DNA of 64,000 nucleotides. Origin: Casp-actino8 sp044355095. Its GTDB lineage: Bacteria > Actinomycetota > Acidimicrobiia > Acidimicrobiales > Ilumatobacteraceae. This document shows positions 25,857 through 34,238 of the stretch, in pieces (positions within the stretch are counted from its first letter, which is position 1; every line of letters starts with the position of its first letter). Position numbers and translations under genes: made by a program. Location: assembly GCA_044355095.1 (NCBI GenBank), contig JBIKYT010000004.1:1-64000 (forward strand). Direction: 5' to 3'. The notes beneath the pieces are model-generated. The model worked only from the letters and a program-made list of their open reading frames with translations. It was not told where the DNA came from and did no database searches.

Positions 25857-26633
25857 TCAGATGACCTTCAAACCTTCGAGGAAGGTCACGATCTTGCCGA
25901 ATGTTTCGCCGTCATCTTCGATGACTTCACCTGCGGCACGAGCTTCAGCTTGTGCAACGTTGCTGATCTGCTGACCAGCGCCGGCCCAGCCAACGGGAGT
26001 CACGCCAAGATCGGAGGCAGTTACTTCATCAACAGGCTTTGACTTTGCGGCCATGATGCCTTTGAAGCTTGGGTAACGCGGCTCAACAACACCAGCGGTC
26101 ACCGAGATGAGTGCGGGCAGTGGGCAGGTCACTTCGTCATAACCTTCTTCGGTCTGACGATCGGCCTTCAAGACGCCACCTTCGATGGAAACTTTCTTGG
26201 CGAAAGTTACTGATGGCAATCCGAGAACTTCAGCGATTTGCTCAGGAACGGTTCCGGTGTATCCATCGCTTGATTCGGTTGCGGCGATGATCAAATCGGC
26301 ACCACCCAAACGCTGAATCGCTGCAGCCAAAATCTTTGCCGTCGTCAGCGCATCTGAACCCTGGAGTGCTGGATCAGAAACGAGAACTGCTTTCGAAGCA
26401 CCCATCGCCAACGCGGTGCGCAAGCCAGCAGTCTCGCTATTCGGTGCCATCGACACCAAGCTGACCTCACCGCCGCCCGCTGCATCAACCAACTGCAAGG
26501 CCATTTCAACGCCATAGCTGTCGGACTCGTCAAGGATCAATTTGCCTTCGCGCTTGAGCGTGTTTGACGAGGCGTCAAGGGCTCCGGGGTTGGCGGGGTC
26601 GGGGATCTGCTTCACACAGACGATTACGTTCAT
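25857..26633 (-). CDS. etfB: Electron transfer flavoprotein beta subunit
   Basis: 258 residues from the ATG at 26633, chosen because family members start MNVIVCVKQIPDP; a longer frame to 26684 has no family resemblance. Seen: VKQIPDPANPGA, DSYGVEMALQL, ATESSDGYTGTVPEQIAE (AMP site region) and LPALISVTAGVVEPRYPSF, followed by the C-terminal arm that wraps around EtfA. Partner gene etfA is immediately downstream. Confidence 0.95.
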   Translation of the reverse strand: MNVIVCVKQIPDPANPGALDASSNTLKREGKLILDESDSYGVEMALQLVDAAGGGEVSLVSMAPNSETAGLRTALAMGASKAVLVSDPALQGSDALTTAKILAAAIQRLGGADLIIAATESSDGYTGTVPEQIAEVLGLPSVTFAKKVSIEGGVLKADRQTEEGYDEVTCPLPALISVTAGVVEPRYPSFKGIMAAKSKPVDEVTASDLGVTPVGWAGAGQQISNVAQAEARAAGEVIEDDGETFGKIVTFLEGLKVI

Positions 26634-26762
26634 AGTTCGCCATTCTTGCGCCTTGTGCACGGTTTCACACAACCCTTCTGACATCTAAACAAGTGACTCC
26701 CGACCTACTCGGCGAGGCGTCGGCTCAACTCCTCGCCAAATGGGCTGGTACGGTCTCATGCG

Positions 26763-27764
26763 GTGCGGATTCTGCTGGTCGTCAACTCCTTTGCCTCCTC
26801 GGTCACGGCGCGAAACACGGTCATCGTGCATCGGGCCTTGTCGAGGCAACACGATGTCCAGATCGTTGAGACCAACCGCCGTGGGCATGCCACCCGGTTC
26901 GCCCAAGATGCCGCCCACCGAGGCATCGATCTCGTCATTTCGTTTGGCGGTGACGGAACCCTGAACGAGGTCGCTACTGGAGTCGCTGGCTCAGATACCG
27001 CTCTTGGCGTTTTGCCCGGTGGTAGCACCAATGTTTTTGCGCGAACCATCGGTCTCCCCAATGACCCCGTCGCTGCAGCCTCATTGCTCGTTGCCGGCCT
27101 CGAAGATCCCGAGGCGAATATTCGTCCAATCGGTCTGGGTCGCGTCAACGGTCGTTTCTTTTGTTTCCATACCGGCATCGGTTACGACGCTGCCGTCGTG
27201 CGCACTGTCGAAACACGTGCATCACTGAAACGTTGGGCTGGGCATCCACTTTTCATTTACGCAGCGTTACACACGTGGCTCAATAAATACGATCGTCATC
27301 ATCCGCATTTCAGCGTTGCTGCCGATTCGGCGATCGGTGGTCCTGGTGGACTCACTGACAATGAGAACCTCAACTACGACCCATCACGTTTCGTTGATGA
27401 CGGCTACTTCACCATTGTTCTGAATACGAATCCATATTCGTTCTTGGGTAATCGTCCTCTTGATTTGTCACCAGCAGCGGGCCTTGACAAACCGTTGGTT
27501 GCAGTTACTTTCCGCACGATGTCAGCCATCGCGATTATTCGCACACTTGCCGGCGCACTGAAAGGTGGCGGAGTCACTCCGAGCAAGCACGTTGCGTGTT
27601 TCAACGATGTACATGAACTCATCGTTGAAAATCCCGAGCCATTTCCATACCAAGTAGACGGCGACTATCTAGGTGAATCAACGCGTTTGCATTTCAGGCA
27701 TGTGCCAGAGGCAGTGAAATTACTTTTCCCCGTTCAGCCTGCTGATCAAATACTCGAAGACTGA
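26763..27764 (+). CDS. Diacylglycerol/lipid kinase-like protein (DAGK catalytic domain)
   Basis: 333 residues from GTG at 26763. Seen: VNSFASSVTARN at the start, the nucleotide motif SFGGDGTLNEVATGV, LGVLPGGSTNVFARTIGLP and HTGIGYDAAVVRTVE, all in the order of DgkB/LCB5-type lipid kinases. The C-terminal domain holds FPYQVDGDYLGE, the usual ending of this fold. It probably phosphorylates diacylglycerol or a related lipid at the membrane surface; the substrate is inferred only. Its last 19 bases overlap the convergent phosphodiesterase gene. Confidence 0.92.
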   Translation: MRILLVVNSFASSVTARNTVIVHRALSRQHDVQIVETNRRGHATRFAQDAAHRGIDLVISFGGDGTLNEVATGVAGSDTALGVLPGGSTNVFARTIGLPNDPVAAASLLVAGLEDPEANIRPIGLGRVNGRFFCFHTGIGYDAAVVRTVETRASLKRWAGHPLFIYAALHTWLNKYDRHHPHFSVAADSAIGGPGGLTDNENLNYDPSRFVDDGYFTIVLNTNPYSFLGNRPLDLSPAAGLDKPLVAVTFRTMSAIAIIRTLAGALKGGGVTPSKHVACFNDVHELIVENPEPFPYQVDGDYLGESTRLHFRHVPEAVKLLFPVQPADQILED

Positions 27765-28453
27765 TCGCGTACTTGCAGTGCGATATCAGGAACGTTGGTA
27801 CAAATTCCGTCAACGCCCCATGTAATGAGTTCTGCCATTCTCTTCGGATCGTCACAAGTCCATGTGTTGAGTGCAAGACCATGTTGGTGGCATGCGTCTA
27901 CAGTTTCCTGAGTTACAAAATTGACCCAAGGATGTAATGCACTGTGCCCACTCTTCACAAGGCCAGGTAACACCGAGTCAAATTCGTCGGAACGAACACC
28001 AACTGTTAGCCATGCAGTTGCGATGGTCGGTCGAAGTTGTTGACAACGATCGATGGTCTCGCGACGGAACGAAGAAATCAACCAACGGTCATCTCCTTCG
28101 GGACGCCGTTCAAGGCAAGTAATGGTTTGATCAGCAATTGATTCGCTCGCATCAAAGTCGGGTTCTTTGGGGTCATTCTTGATTTCAACGTTGACCCACA
28201 TCGGCACGCATGCATCAAGTGCTTCATCAAGCGTGCACACATGGTCGGGCAATTCCGAATATTTGACTTGCGAAATGATTTGCCCGTCATCGAGTGTCGC
28301 ATTGTGATGTACGACCAAAACGCCGTCAAGAGTCCGCCGCACATCAAGCTCCGCTGCATCAGAACCCATCAAAACTGCACGTTTAAAGGCAGAAATTGTG
28401 TTTTCCTTCTCGGCGGCCGATGCGCCACGGTGAGCGAGTACCTGAATTCCCAT
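27746..28453 (-). CDS. Glycerophosphodiester phosphodiesterase
   Basis: 235 residues, cytosolic type without a signal peptide. The GDPD barrel motifs are all present: LAHRGASAAEKENTISAF (catalytic His), ELDVRRTLDGVLVVHHNATLDD (Glu, Asp, second His), VNVEIKND, and WTCDDPKRMAELITWGVDGICTN at the end. It hydrolyses glycerophosphodiesters to glycerol 3-phosphate, fitting with the lipid kinase opposite. Confidence 0.94.
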   Translation of the reverse strand: MGIQVLAHRGASAAEKENTISAFKRAVLMGSDAAELDVRRTLDGVLVVHHNATLDDGQIISQVKYSELPDHVCTLDEALDACVPMWVNVEIKNDPKEPDFDASESIADQTITCLERRPEGDDRWLISSFRRETIDRCQQLRPTIATAWLTVGVRSDEFDSVLPGLVKSGHSALHPWVNFVTQETVDACHQHGLALNTWTCDDPKRMAELITWGVDGICTNVPDIALQVRDQSSSI

Positions 28454-28587
28454 ACCTTGAGTTAACTCTGATTACACACCAACAAGAACATTTATATTTT
28501 TTATGTTCGAAAAAAATCTGTCCTGTGACGAAAAAATATGACCTGACCCCTTGCGTGTTCATCTGTTGTTTGCCAACCTTGAACAGT

Positions 28588-28638
28588 CAGTTCATTCAGA
28601 CAACCAGTTCATTCAGGCAGCCAGTTCATTCAGGCATC
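28588..28638. repeat. Three 17-bp direct repeats upstream of whiB
   Basis: The units CAGTTCATTCAGACAAC (28588), CAGTTCATTCAGGCAGC (28605) and CAGTTCATTCAGGCATC (28622) are head to tail with no gaps; the first eleven bases are identical in all. They end about 55 bases before the whiB start, with a -10-like TATACA at 28655. Regular repeats at this place suggest binding sites for a regulator. The rest of the 240-base gap (28454-28693) is AT-rich with no other feature that I can name. Confidence 0.8.
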
Positions 28639-28693
28639 TGAATTTTCTGTCAGTTATACAACCCCTCACCCCCTAACTTGCCTGGAGCACACC

Positions 28694-29011
28694 GTGTCAA
28701 TCCTTGCCTCTTCACTTGCACTTGGTTCCGCCGATTATTCATGGCGCGATGAAGCCGTTTGCCGTGACACCGATCCCGATCTGTTTTTCCCAATAGGAAC
28801 AACCGGTCAAGCGCTTCTACAAATTGACCGAGCAAAGCAAGTCTGTAACGAATGCACAGTTCAAGTGAGCTGTCTTGAGTTCGCACTCGAAACCAACCAA
28901 GACTCTGGTGTCTGGGGCGGAACCTCCGAGGAAGAACGTCGCGACATTCGTCGCAAGATTGCTGCACGTAATCGCGCTGCCCAGTTGGCAGCTCGTTCAT
29001 TCGCTTCCTGA
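28694..29011 (+). CDS. WhiB-family iron-sulfur transcription factor
   Basis: 105 residues from GTG at 28694. The four cluster cysteines are C23, C51, C54 and C60 (C-x27-C-x2-C-x5-C), followed by the GVWGGTSEEER turn and a basic C-terminal helix. WhiB proteins bind a 4Fe-4S cluster sensitive to oxygen and NO and act with the primary sigma factor. The DPDLFFPIGTTGQALLQI stretch resembles the WhiB1/WhiB2 branch, but I do not assign an exact paralogue. Preceded by three 17-bp repeats. Confidence 0.94.
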   Translation: MSILASSLALGSADYSWRDEAVCRDTDPDLFFPIGTTGQALLQIDRAKQVCNECTVQVSCLEFALETNQDSGVWGGTSEEERRDIRRKIAARNRAAQLAARSFAS

Positions 29012-29023
29012 GAAGTTTTTGGT

Positions 29024-30505
29024 TTAGCGCGGTAGGCGCAAGTCAACAACTGTTCCATCGCCGCGGCGATGAGCCTCAATTCCTACTGCATTAAAATCCT
29101 CAGGTGCGCCAGCGCGAATTGAAATTGAGCCGTTGAGCTCAGTCGTTACCAAAGTTCGCACAATAGACAACCCGAGTCCGGTCGCACCATTCAAATCAAA
29201 AGACGGATCTAGTCCCCGGCCATCGTTGATGACCTTGATTTGAATTTCATCGTCGTCACCGCCCAATTGCACGACGACTGTTCCGCCGTCGCTTCCCTCG
29301 GGGAATCCGTGATCAACCGCATTTTGCAAGAGTTCAGTCAGCACAACCGAAAGCGGAGTTGCAATAGTTGCCGGCAATCGTCCGCCATCGCCCTGCACAA
29401 TGAATCGCACGGGTCGATCTGGCGACTGCAATCCTTCTTCGGCCAAACGCATCAGTGGTCGCACGATTTCAATGAACGCAACATCTTCGCCAGTTTCGCG
29501 CGACAACGTTTCGTGTACGAGAGCAATAGTGCGAATACGTCGCACACTTTCTTGGACTGCTGCTTTTGCCTCTGGGGATTCAAGGCGTCGAGCCTGTAAA
29601 CGCAAGAGTGAAGAAATTGTCTGCAGGTTGTTCTTTACTCGGTGGTGAATCTCTCGAATCGTCGCGTCTTTCGACAACAGCATTCGGTCACGTCGACGCA
29701 CTTCGGTGACGTCGCGTATGAGCAACATTCCACCCGTAATGACTTCAGTTGAAATGATCGGAATACAACGCACGAGCAATGTCACATCGGCAGTCTGATC
29801 AAACTCTTCGATGACTGGTTCATACCGTTCAAATGCCTGACGTACTGGACTGTCGGCGAATCCGAGTTCGCTGAGCGATTGACCCACAACATTTGCGGTG
29901 ATCCCGACTCGGTGAAGTGCCGAAACCGCATTCGGAGACGCGTAGCGGATAATCGCATTTTCATCGAGCACCACAGCACCGTCACCCACTCGGGGGGCGG
30001 CACTCAAGTCGGCGGCACGTCCTGGGAACGGAAAGGTCCCTTCGGTGATCATCTCGGCAATGCGCTGGAAGATCGAAAGGTACGTGCGTTCAAGTTCGCC
30101 CGGTTGACGACTGGTTTTAGACGACCACTCGCGGGTCAAAACTGCAATAGGTCCATCAGTGCCACGAACTGGAATCGCGAGTACATGAACCGAATCAAAC
30201 ATCTCATGCTTGTGCAATTCACCTTCACTAATCGCTCCAGTTGACAATGCGCGACTCAACAACTCCGATTCGGCTGGGTTGGCCAGCGATTCCACCAAGT
30301 CAGTGCGATAAATCGTTTGACCAGTCGCAGGACGAACCTGCGCCCCAACGACCCAATCGCCATCGAGATTGCGAAGATACAAGATCATGTCGGCGAAACA
30401 CAGGTCGGCGAGCATGCCCCATTCACCGATCAGTTGTTGCAAATGCGCGCTGTCGTCTTTGGATAGTTCAGTGTGTTGTCGAAGTAGTTCGGCAAGTGTT
30501 GCCAT
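29024..30505 (-). CDS. PdtaS-like sensor histidine kinase
   Basis: 493 residues, soluble. Domain order: N-terminal GAF-like domain (~1-145), a PAS-like domain (~170-280, VLDENAIIRYASPNAVSAL), a HisKA_2 dimerisation helix with the phospho-acceptor motif IREIHHRVKNNLQTISSLLRL, and an HATPase domain with LTELLQNAVDHGF (N box) and TGLGLSIVRTLV (G2 box). This matches PdtaS, whose partner PdtaR is an RNA-binding ANTAR regulator in mycobacteria. No ANTAR gene is adjacent. Convergent with whiB, 12 bases apart. Confidence 0.9.
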   Translation of the reverse strand: MATLAELLRQHTELSKDDSAHLQQLIGEWGMLADLCFADMILYLRNLDGDWVVGAQVRPATGQTIYRTDLVESLANPAESELLSRALSTGAISEGELHKHEMFDSVHVLAIPVRGTDGPIAVLTREWSSKTSRQPGELERTYLSIFQRIAEMITEGTFPFPGRAADLSAAPRVGDGAVVLDENAIIRYASPNAVSALHRVGITANVVGQSLSELGFADSPVRQAFERYEPVIEEFDQTADVTLLVRCIPIISTEVITGGMLLIRDVTEVRRRDRMLLSKDATIREIHHRVKNNLQTISSLLRLQARRLESPEAKAAVQESVRRIRTIALVHETLSRETGEDVAFIEIVRPLMRLAEEGLQSPDRPVRFIVQGDGGRLPATIATPLSVVLTELLQNAVDHGFPEGSDGGTVVVQLGGDDDEIQIKVINDGRGLDPSFDLNGATGLGLSIVRTLVTTELNGSISIRAGAPEDFNAVGIEAHRRGDGTVVDLRLPR

Positions 30506-30573
30506 ACCTACGAGTCTGCCCGAAAACCGACCTGCGCCGAGTCATCCCCGACGATTGAGAACTAAGAAGTGCG

Positions 30574-30804
30574 TCATCCGCCAAAGCCGATGCGGCGATC
30601 TCCTTCGACAGAACCAATTTCAACGTACGCAATTTTGGCGGCTGGCACACCGACAGTGCGACCCTTTTTGTCAACAAGCCACAAAACGTCAACGGCGCCC
30701 GACAAGGCTGCTTCAACCTTGGCCTTAGTGGCATCGCGCTCGTCATCTGCCTGCTCCAACGAAATCTCTCGAGCAGCTTGGGTAACGCCGATACGAATGT
30801 CCAC
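30574..30804 (-). CDS. DUF3107 family small protein
   Basis: 76 residues: MDIRIGVTQAAREISLE, a central helix (KVEAALSGAVDVLWLVDKKG) and a C-terminal GRTVGVPAAKIAYVEIG strand segment, with the terminal GDRRIGF motif. DUF3107 is widespread in actinobacteria and of unknown function. A good AGGAGG ribosome site lies seven bases upstream. Same strand as the SufR-like gene upstream (83-base gap) and the PdtaS-like gene downstream. Confidence 0.88.
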   Translation of the reverse strand: MDIRIGVTQAAREISLEQADDERDATKAKVEAALSGAVDVLWLVDKKGRTVGVPAAKIAYVEIGSVEGDRRIGFGG

Positions 30805-30887
30805 GATATGCCTCCTGTTAAAGCGATGTCGGCAGAATCTGCTGCCAACAACGTAGATGAGACGCTACCGCCCCAGCGGGTTTCACG

Positions 30888-31640
30888 TCAGACGGCAGTG
30901 GCACAAAAAGTATTGCCCTGCGCCAACGATTCCATGGTTGACACGTCGGCATCGCCATAAAGCGCGCTCAACATCCCTTTCACCATGCCACGATCGACCG
31001 CACAAATCACCGGATGCTCAATCGCCACGTCGCCAAAAGGACAGTGATTATTGATGATTTGCAACTGGTTATTACGCTTTTCGGTGTGGGCTGCAAAACC
31101 GTGAGCAGTGAGAGCATCAGCGACCGCTTGCACTGCCGAACGAAGGCTGCGCTGACCAGCCTCAAGATCGGAACCTGTGAGAGCCGCGGCCATGGCCCGG
31201 CCGTACTCTTGGCCAACTTCTTCAGCAATGACTTCTGCCTGATGCGTCGGCAATAAAGCAAGCGTCTTGCCAAGCAAGCTCAGCACCAAGTCGTCGCTAC
31301 GAACCGGGAACTCGCTCATGGGTAATTCAGCCGCTGCCGAATAACGCTTCGATGGCCGACCAGCTCCGCCGCCTGGTGGGCGAACGACCGCCACATCGAC
31401 ATAACTACCCGATGCCAACTTGTCGAGATGATGGCGCGCCACATTGGGGTGGAGGTCGAACTCTGATGCCACTTCAGCGGCCGTGACACCGTCATCAACC
31501 CCTCGGACGTACAAATAGATCGCTCGCCGCGTTGGGTCGCCGAAGGCGTTTGTAATTGCCGTGACCGACGCCGCGAATCCACCCGTCGACTTAGATGGTG
31601 ACCCGTGACCTGATGTCTGAGGAGGGCGAACAGTTGGCAC
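30888..31640 (-). CDS. SufR-like winged-helix regulator with cysteine-rich C-terminus
   Basis: 250 residues from GTG at 31640; the 113-residue extension of the open frame runs into the opposite apbC gene and was rejected. N-terminal winged helix: AFGDPTRRAIYLYVRG, TAAEVASEFDLHPNVARHHLDKL. C-terminal domain ends with cysteines C-x12-C-x32-C (HCPFGDVAIEHPVICAV ... NTFCATAV), the arrangement that binds a 2Fe-2S or 4Fe-4S cluster in SufR-type repressors. Divergent from apbC, an Fe-S carrier, so control of Fe-S metabolism is a reasonable inference. The start codon follows a TATAAT box by six bases. Confidence 0.83.
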   Translation of the reverse strand: MPTVRPPQTSGHGSPSKSTGGFAASVTAITNAFGDPTRRAIYLYVRGVDDGVTAAEVASEFDLHPNVARHHLDKLASGSYVDVAVVRPPGGGAGRPSKRYSAAAELPMSEFPVRSDDLVLSLLGKTLALLPTHQAEVIAEEVGQEYGRAMAAALTGSDLEAGQRSLRSAVQAVADALTAHGFAAHTEKRNNQLQIINNHCPFGDVAIEHPVICAVDRGMVKGMLSALYGDADVSTMESLAQGNTFCATAV

Positions 31641-31688
31641 GTGGGTATTATACCTATCGCGGTAGTGCAAATTCTGGCGCAAATTCTG
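31641..31688 (-). promoter_or_regulatory. Leaderless TATAAT promoter and 10-bp direct repeats between sufR-like and apbC
   Basis: On the minus strand a consensus TATAAT (31652-31647) sits exactly six bases before the GTG at 31640. Upstream lie two identical 10-bp repeats, GCAAATTCTG at 31667-31676 and 31679-31688 (period 12), which face both the regulator and apbC and could be an operator. No clear -35 is visible. Confidence 0.65.
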
Positions 31689-31707
31689 AAGTAGGGAGCC
31701 CCCACCC

Positions 31708-32853
31708 GTGTCCGTCACCCGTGAACAAGTCGTTGAAGCCCTTCGTCCCGTCGAAGACCCCGAGCTCCATCGCTCCATTGTCGATCTCGGCATGTTGCGA
31801 GATGTGCAGATTGAAGGCGGAACCGTCTCAATTCTGATTGCCCTCACGGTGGCAGGTTGCCCGCTGCGAAATGAGATCACCAATCGCGTGAAGGGCGCAG
31901 TCGTTCCCCTCGCTGGAGTTTCAAACGTCAATCTTGATTTCACCGTTATGACCGACCAAGAGCGCGAAGAACTACGCATGAAGTTGCATGGCGATCCAGG
32001 TTCAACAGCTGGCCAAGGTCAAGCGCATGGTCACGCTGAAGGTCGCGCGATTCCGTTTGCCGACCCCGATAACAAGACTCGTCCTCTTTTGATTTCTTCA
32101 GGTAAAGGCGGCGTTGGCAAGAGCAGCGTCACTACCAACCTCGCAGTTGCTCTCGCCGCGCAGGGTCACACTGTCGGCGTACTCGACGCCGACATCTACG
32201 GTTATTCAATTCCGCGCATGCTTGGCGCAAATAATGATCCGGTTGCAATTGATCGCATGTTGTTGCCATCAGAGGCCTACGGAGTTCGTTGCATTTCAAT
32301 TGGATACTTTGTTCCCGAAGGTCAGGCAGTCGTCTGGCGCGGACCAATGCTGCACAAAGCCCTCGAACAATTCTTAACTGATGTCTTTTGGGATGAGCCC
32401 GATTTCTTGTTGATTGACATGCCGCCCGGCACCGGTGACATTGCATTGAGCTTGAGCCAGTACTTGCCCAAGGGCGAGGTGTACGTCGTGACGACACCAC
32501 AGCAAGCAGCGCAAAAAGTTGCCCGCTTGTCAGCGGCAATGGCAACCAAAGTTGGGTTACCCGTTAAGGGAGTCATTGAGAACATGTCATGGTTCACCGG
32601 CGACGATGGCAAGAAGTACGAATTGTTTGGTAGCGGTGGAGGCCAAGAACTCGCCAATGAACTCAATGTTCCTTTGCTTGGACAGCTGCCACTTGTGCAG
32701 CAGCTACGCGAAGGTGGCGATGACGGTCATCCGATCGCGGCGATTGCTCCCGAAAGCGAAGCCGGAAAGATCTTCCACGAGATGGCCCGCAAGATTGCTG
32801 CCGACAACAAGCCGCGCAAAAAGTTCAGCAAGTTCCTTAAAGTCAACGGCTAG
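31708..32853 (+). CDS. apbC: Mrp/ApbC-family Fe-S cluster carrier ATPase with MIP18 domain
   Basis: 381 residues from GTG at 31708, with AGGGAG nine bases upstream. N-terminal MIP18/DUF59 domain (residues 1-90: VVDLGMLRDVQIEGG, VAGCPLRNEITNRV) followed by the P-loop NTPase: SSGKGGVGKSSVTTNLAVAL (deviant Walker A), DADIYGYSIPRMLG and LLIDMPPGTGDIALS. The domain carries and delivers Fe-S clusters to apo-proteins. The CxxC near the C-terminus found in many Mrp proteins is not evident, which may limit cluster binding. Divergent from the SufR-like regulator. Confidence 0.93.
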   Translation: MSVTREQVVEALRPVEDPELHRSIVDLGMLRDVQIEGGTVSILIALTVAGCPLRNEITNRVKGAVVPLAGVSNVNLDFTVMTDQEREELRMKLHGDPGSTAGQGQAHGHAEGRAIPFADPDNKTRPLLISSGKGGVGKSSVTTNLAVALAAQGHTVGVLDADIYGYSIPRMLGANNDPVAIDRMLLPSEAYGVRCISIGYFVPEGQAVVWRGPMLHKALEQFLTDVFWDEPDFLLIDMPPGTGDIALSLSQYLPKGEVYVVTTPQQAAQKVARLSAAMATKVGLPVKGVIENMSWFTGDDGKKYELFGSGGGQELANELNVPLLGQLPLVQQLREGGDDGHPIAAIAPESEAGKIFHEMARKIAADNKPRKKFSKFLKVNG

Positions 32854-34175
32854 TCGCGGTACGGCGTGACGTTGTAGTAAATCGCCTTTAAGTACGCGCC
32901 AAATTCAAATCCGATTGGATGGTCAACCGCGTGTTCGGTGCGTTTGAATTCATCAATCTCAACTTGTGCAGTTCGAGCCGCAAGATACGCCGCATCTGCG
33001 AGTTCATCAATGTTGACGCGACTTGAACACGATGCCTGCAACAAAGTGCCGCCAGGTGCAGTAAGTCGCAATCCAAGACGCGCCAGGCGTTCGTATGAAC
33101 TCAAGGCCCGCAAGATTGATGCCTGATTTTGCGCAAACGATGGCGGATCCAAAATCACAATGTCGAATTGCTCACCGCGTTCAACCATGTCTTCAAGAAC
33201 CGCAAATGCGTCACCACGAACATCAGTTACCTTGCACGATGCGATTGAACCAATTTCTTTGTTGTGCTCAAGATTGCGATGCGCAGTAGCAAGTGCTGGC
33301 GCGCTCACATCGACCATGTGCACTGACTTCGCTCCACCAGCTGCTGCAGACAACGTGAAACCACCAGTACTTGAAAATACGTCAAGAACTCGACAACCGC
33401 TCGCCAAATTGCGCACGATCGCACGATTGTCACGTTGATCTAAGAAGTGCCCGGTTTTATGGCCAAAGACAACATCTGCTTCGAGTGCAAGACCATTCTC
33501 CAAAAACATGATTGGTTCGGTTGGGGCTTCGCCATACAGAGTGTCGCCATCAACCAAGCCGTACGTTTCACCATCGCGAACGAGTCGCGAAAAGCGAATC
33601 ACGACACACTCAAGAGAACCGACTTCAATCAATGCCTTCATGATTGAACGTAAATGCACAAACCAAGCACCCGTGTACAACTTGATCACAGCAGTTGATG
33701 CGTACTGATCAACGATCAATCCGGGAAGGCCATCGTTTTCACCGTGGACCCAGCGAAAACCTGTTGTCAGTCCATTGCTTAACAACTCACGGCGCACATC
33801 TAACGCCTGTTGCATTTTGTTTCGCCACCAGTCGTCATCAATGGTCACTGGCTTACCAACATGCAACACCTTGACTCGGATCGGCGATTCGGGATCCCAC
33901 AATCCGATTGCCGCGAAACGGCGATTGTCGTCGAATACAACAGCCAAGTCACCAATGGCACCCGCTGGTTTGTGTGATTCAACTGCTTGGTCAAACAACC
34001 ATGGGCTACCAGAACGAATTGCCCGCAAACCGGGACGACTCACTCGTACCGCAATCCGTGCATCAGATGGTTTGGGCAGTACGGAAGCATCAACAAAGCC
34101 AGGGGAACGTTCTTCGGCTTCAGACACCTGTGTAACGGTATCTCGCAACTTGCTCGCTCCGCCCATGATCTTCAC
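32850..34175 (-). CDS. RlmI-like 23S rRNA (cytosine-C5) methyltransferase
   Basis: 441 residues. N-terminal PUA domain (RVSRPGLRAIRSGSPWLFDQAV), an EEHEE-type middle domain (TGFRWVHGENDGLPGLIVDQY), and a Rossmann SAM domain with motif I VLDVFSSTGGFTLSAAAGG, VHMVDVSAPAL and the catalytic-region LDPPSFAQ, then QASCSSRV with a conserved Cys. Fits the RlmI/RlmK-N family that methylates 23S rRNA cytosines. The exact site is not predictable. The start could be Met 4 (34166). Its stop overlaps the apbC stop region by four bases. Confidence 0.87.
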   Translation of the reverse strand: MKIMGGASKLRDTVTQVSEAEERSPGFVDASVLPKPSDARIAVRVSRPGLRAIRSGSPWLFDQAVESHKPAGAIGDLAVVFDDNRRFAAIGLWDPESPIRVKVLHVGKPVTIDDDWWRNKMQQALDVRRELLSNGLTTGFRWVHGENDGLPGLIVDQYASTAVIKLYTGAWFVHLRSIMKALIEVGSLECVVIRFSRLVRDGETYGLVDGDTLYGEAPTEPIMFLENGLALEADVVFGHKTGHFLDQRDNRAIVRNLASGCRVLDVFSSTGGFTLSAAAGGAKSVHMVDVSAPALATAHRNLEHNKEIGSIASCKVTDVRGDAFAVLEDMVERGEQFDIVILDPPSFAQNQASILRALSSYERLARLGLRLTAPGGTLLQASCSSRVNIDELADAAYLAARTAQVEIDEFKRTEHAVDHPIGFEFGAYLKAIYYNVTPYRD

Positions 34176-34238
34176 AATTACGGTGCGTGCAGACCTCTGC
34201 TGACTTTGTATTCTGACTTTGTTACCAGGGGGTCAACA

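Noticed and set aside
28454..28587. Small RNA or short gene in the AT-rich gap before whiB
   Set aside because: No hairpin-terminator, ribosome site with open frame or promoter pair could be supported beyond the direct repeats.
31641..31979. N-terminal extension of the SufR-like protein
   Set aside because: It is the antisense of apbC, has no family features, and crosses a consensus promoter; the GTG at 31640 behind TATAAT fits better.
33987..34238. Upstream extension of the Notum-like lipoprotein frame
   Set aside because: It lies antisense to the rRNA methylase; the ATG at 34239 has a ribosome site and starts a proper lipoprotein signal.
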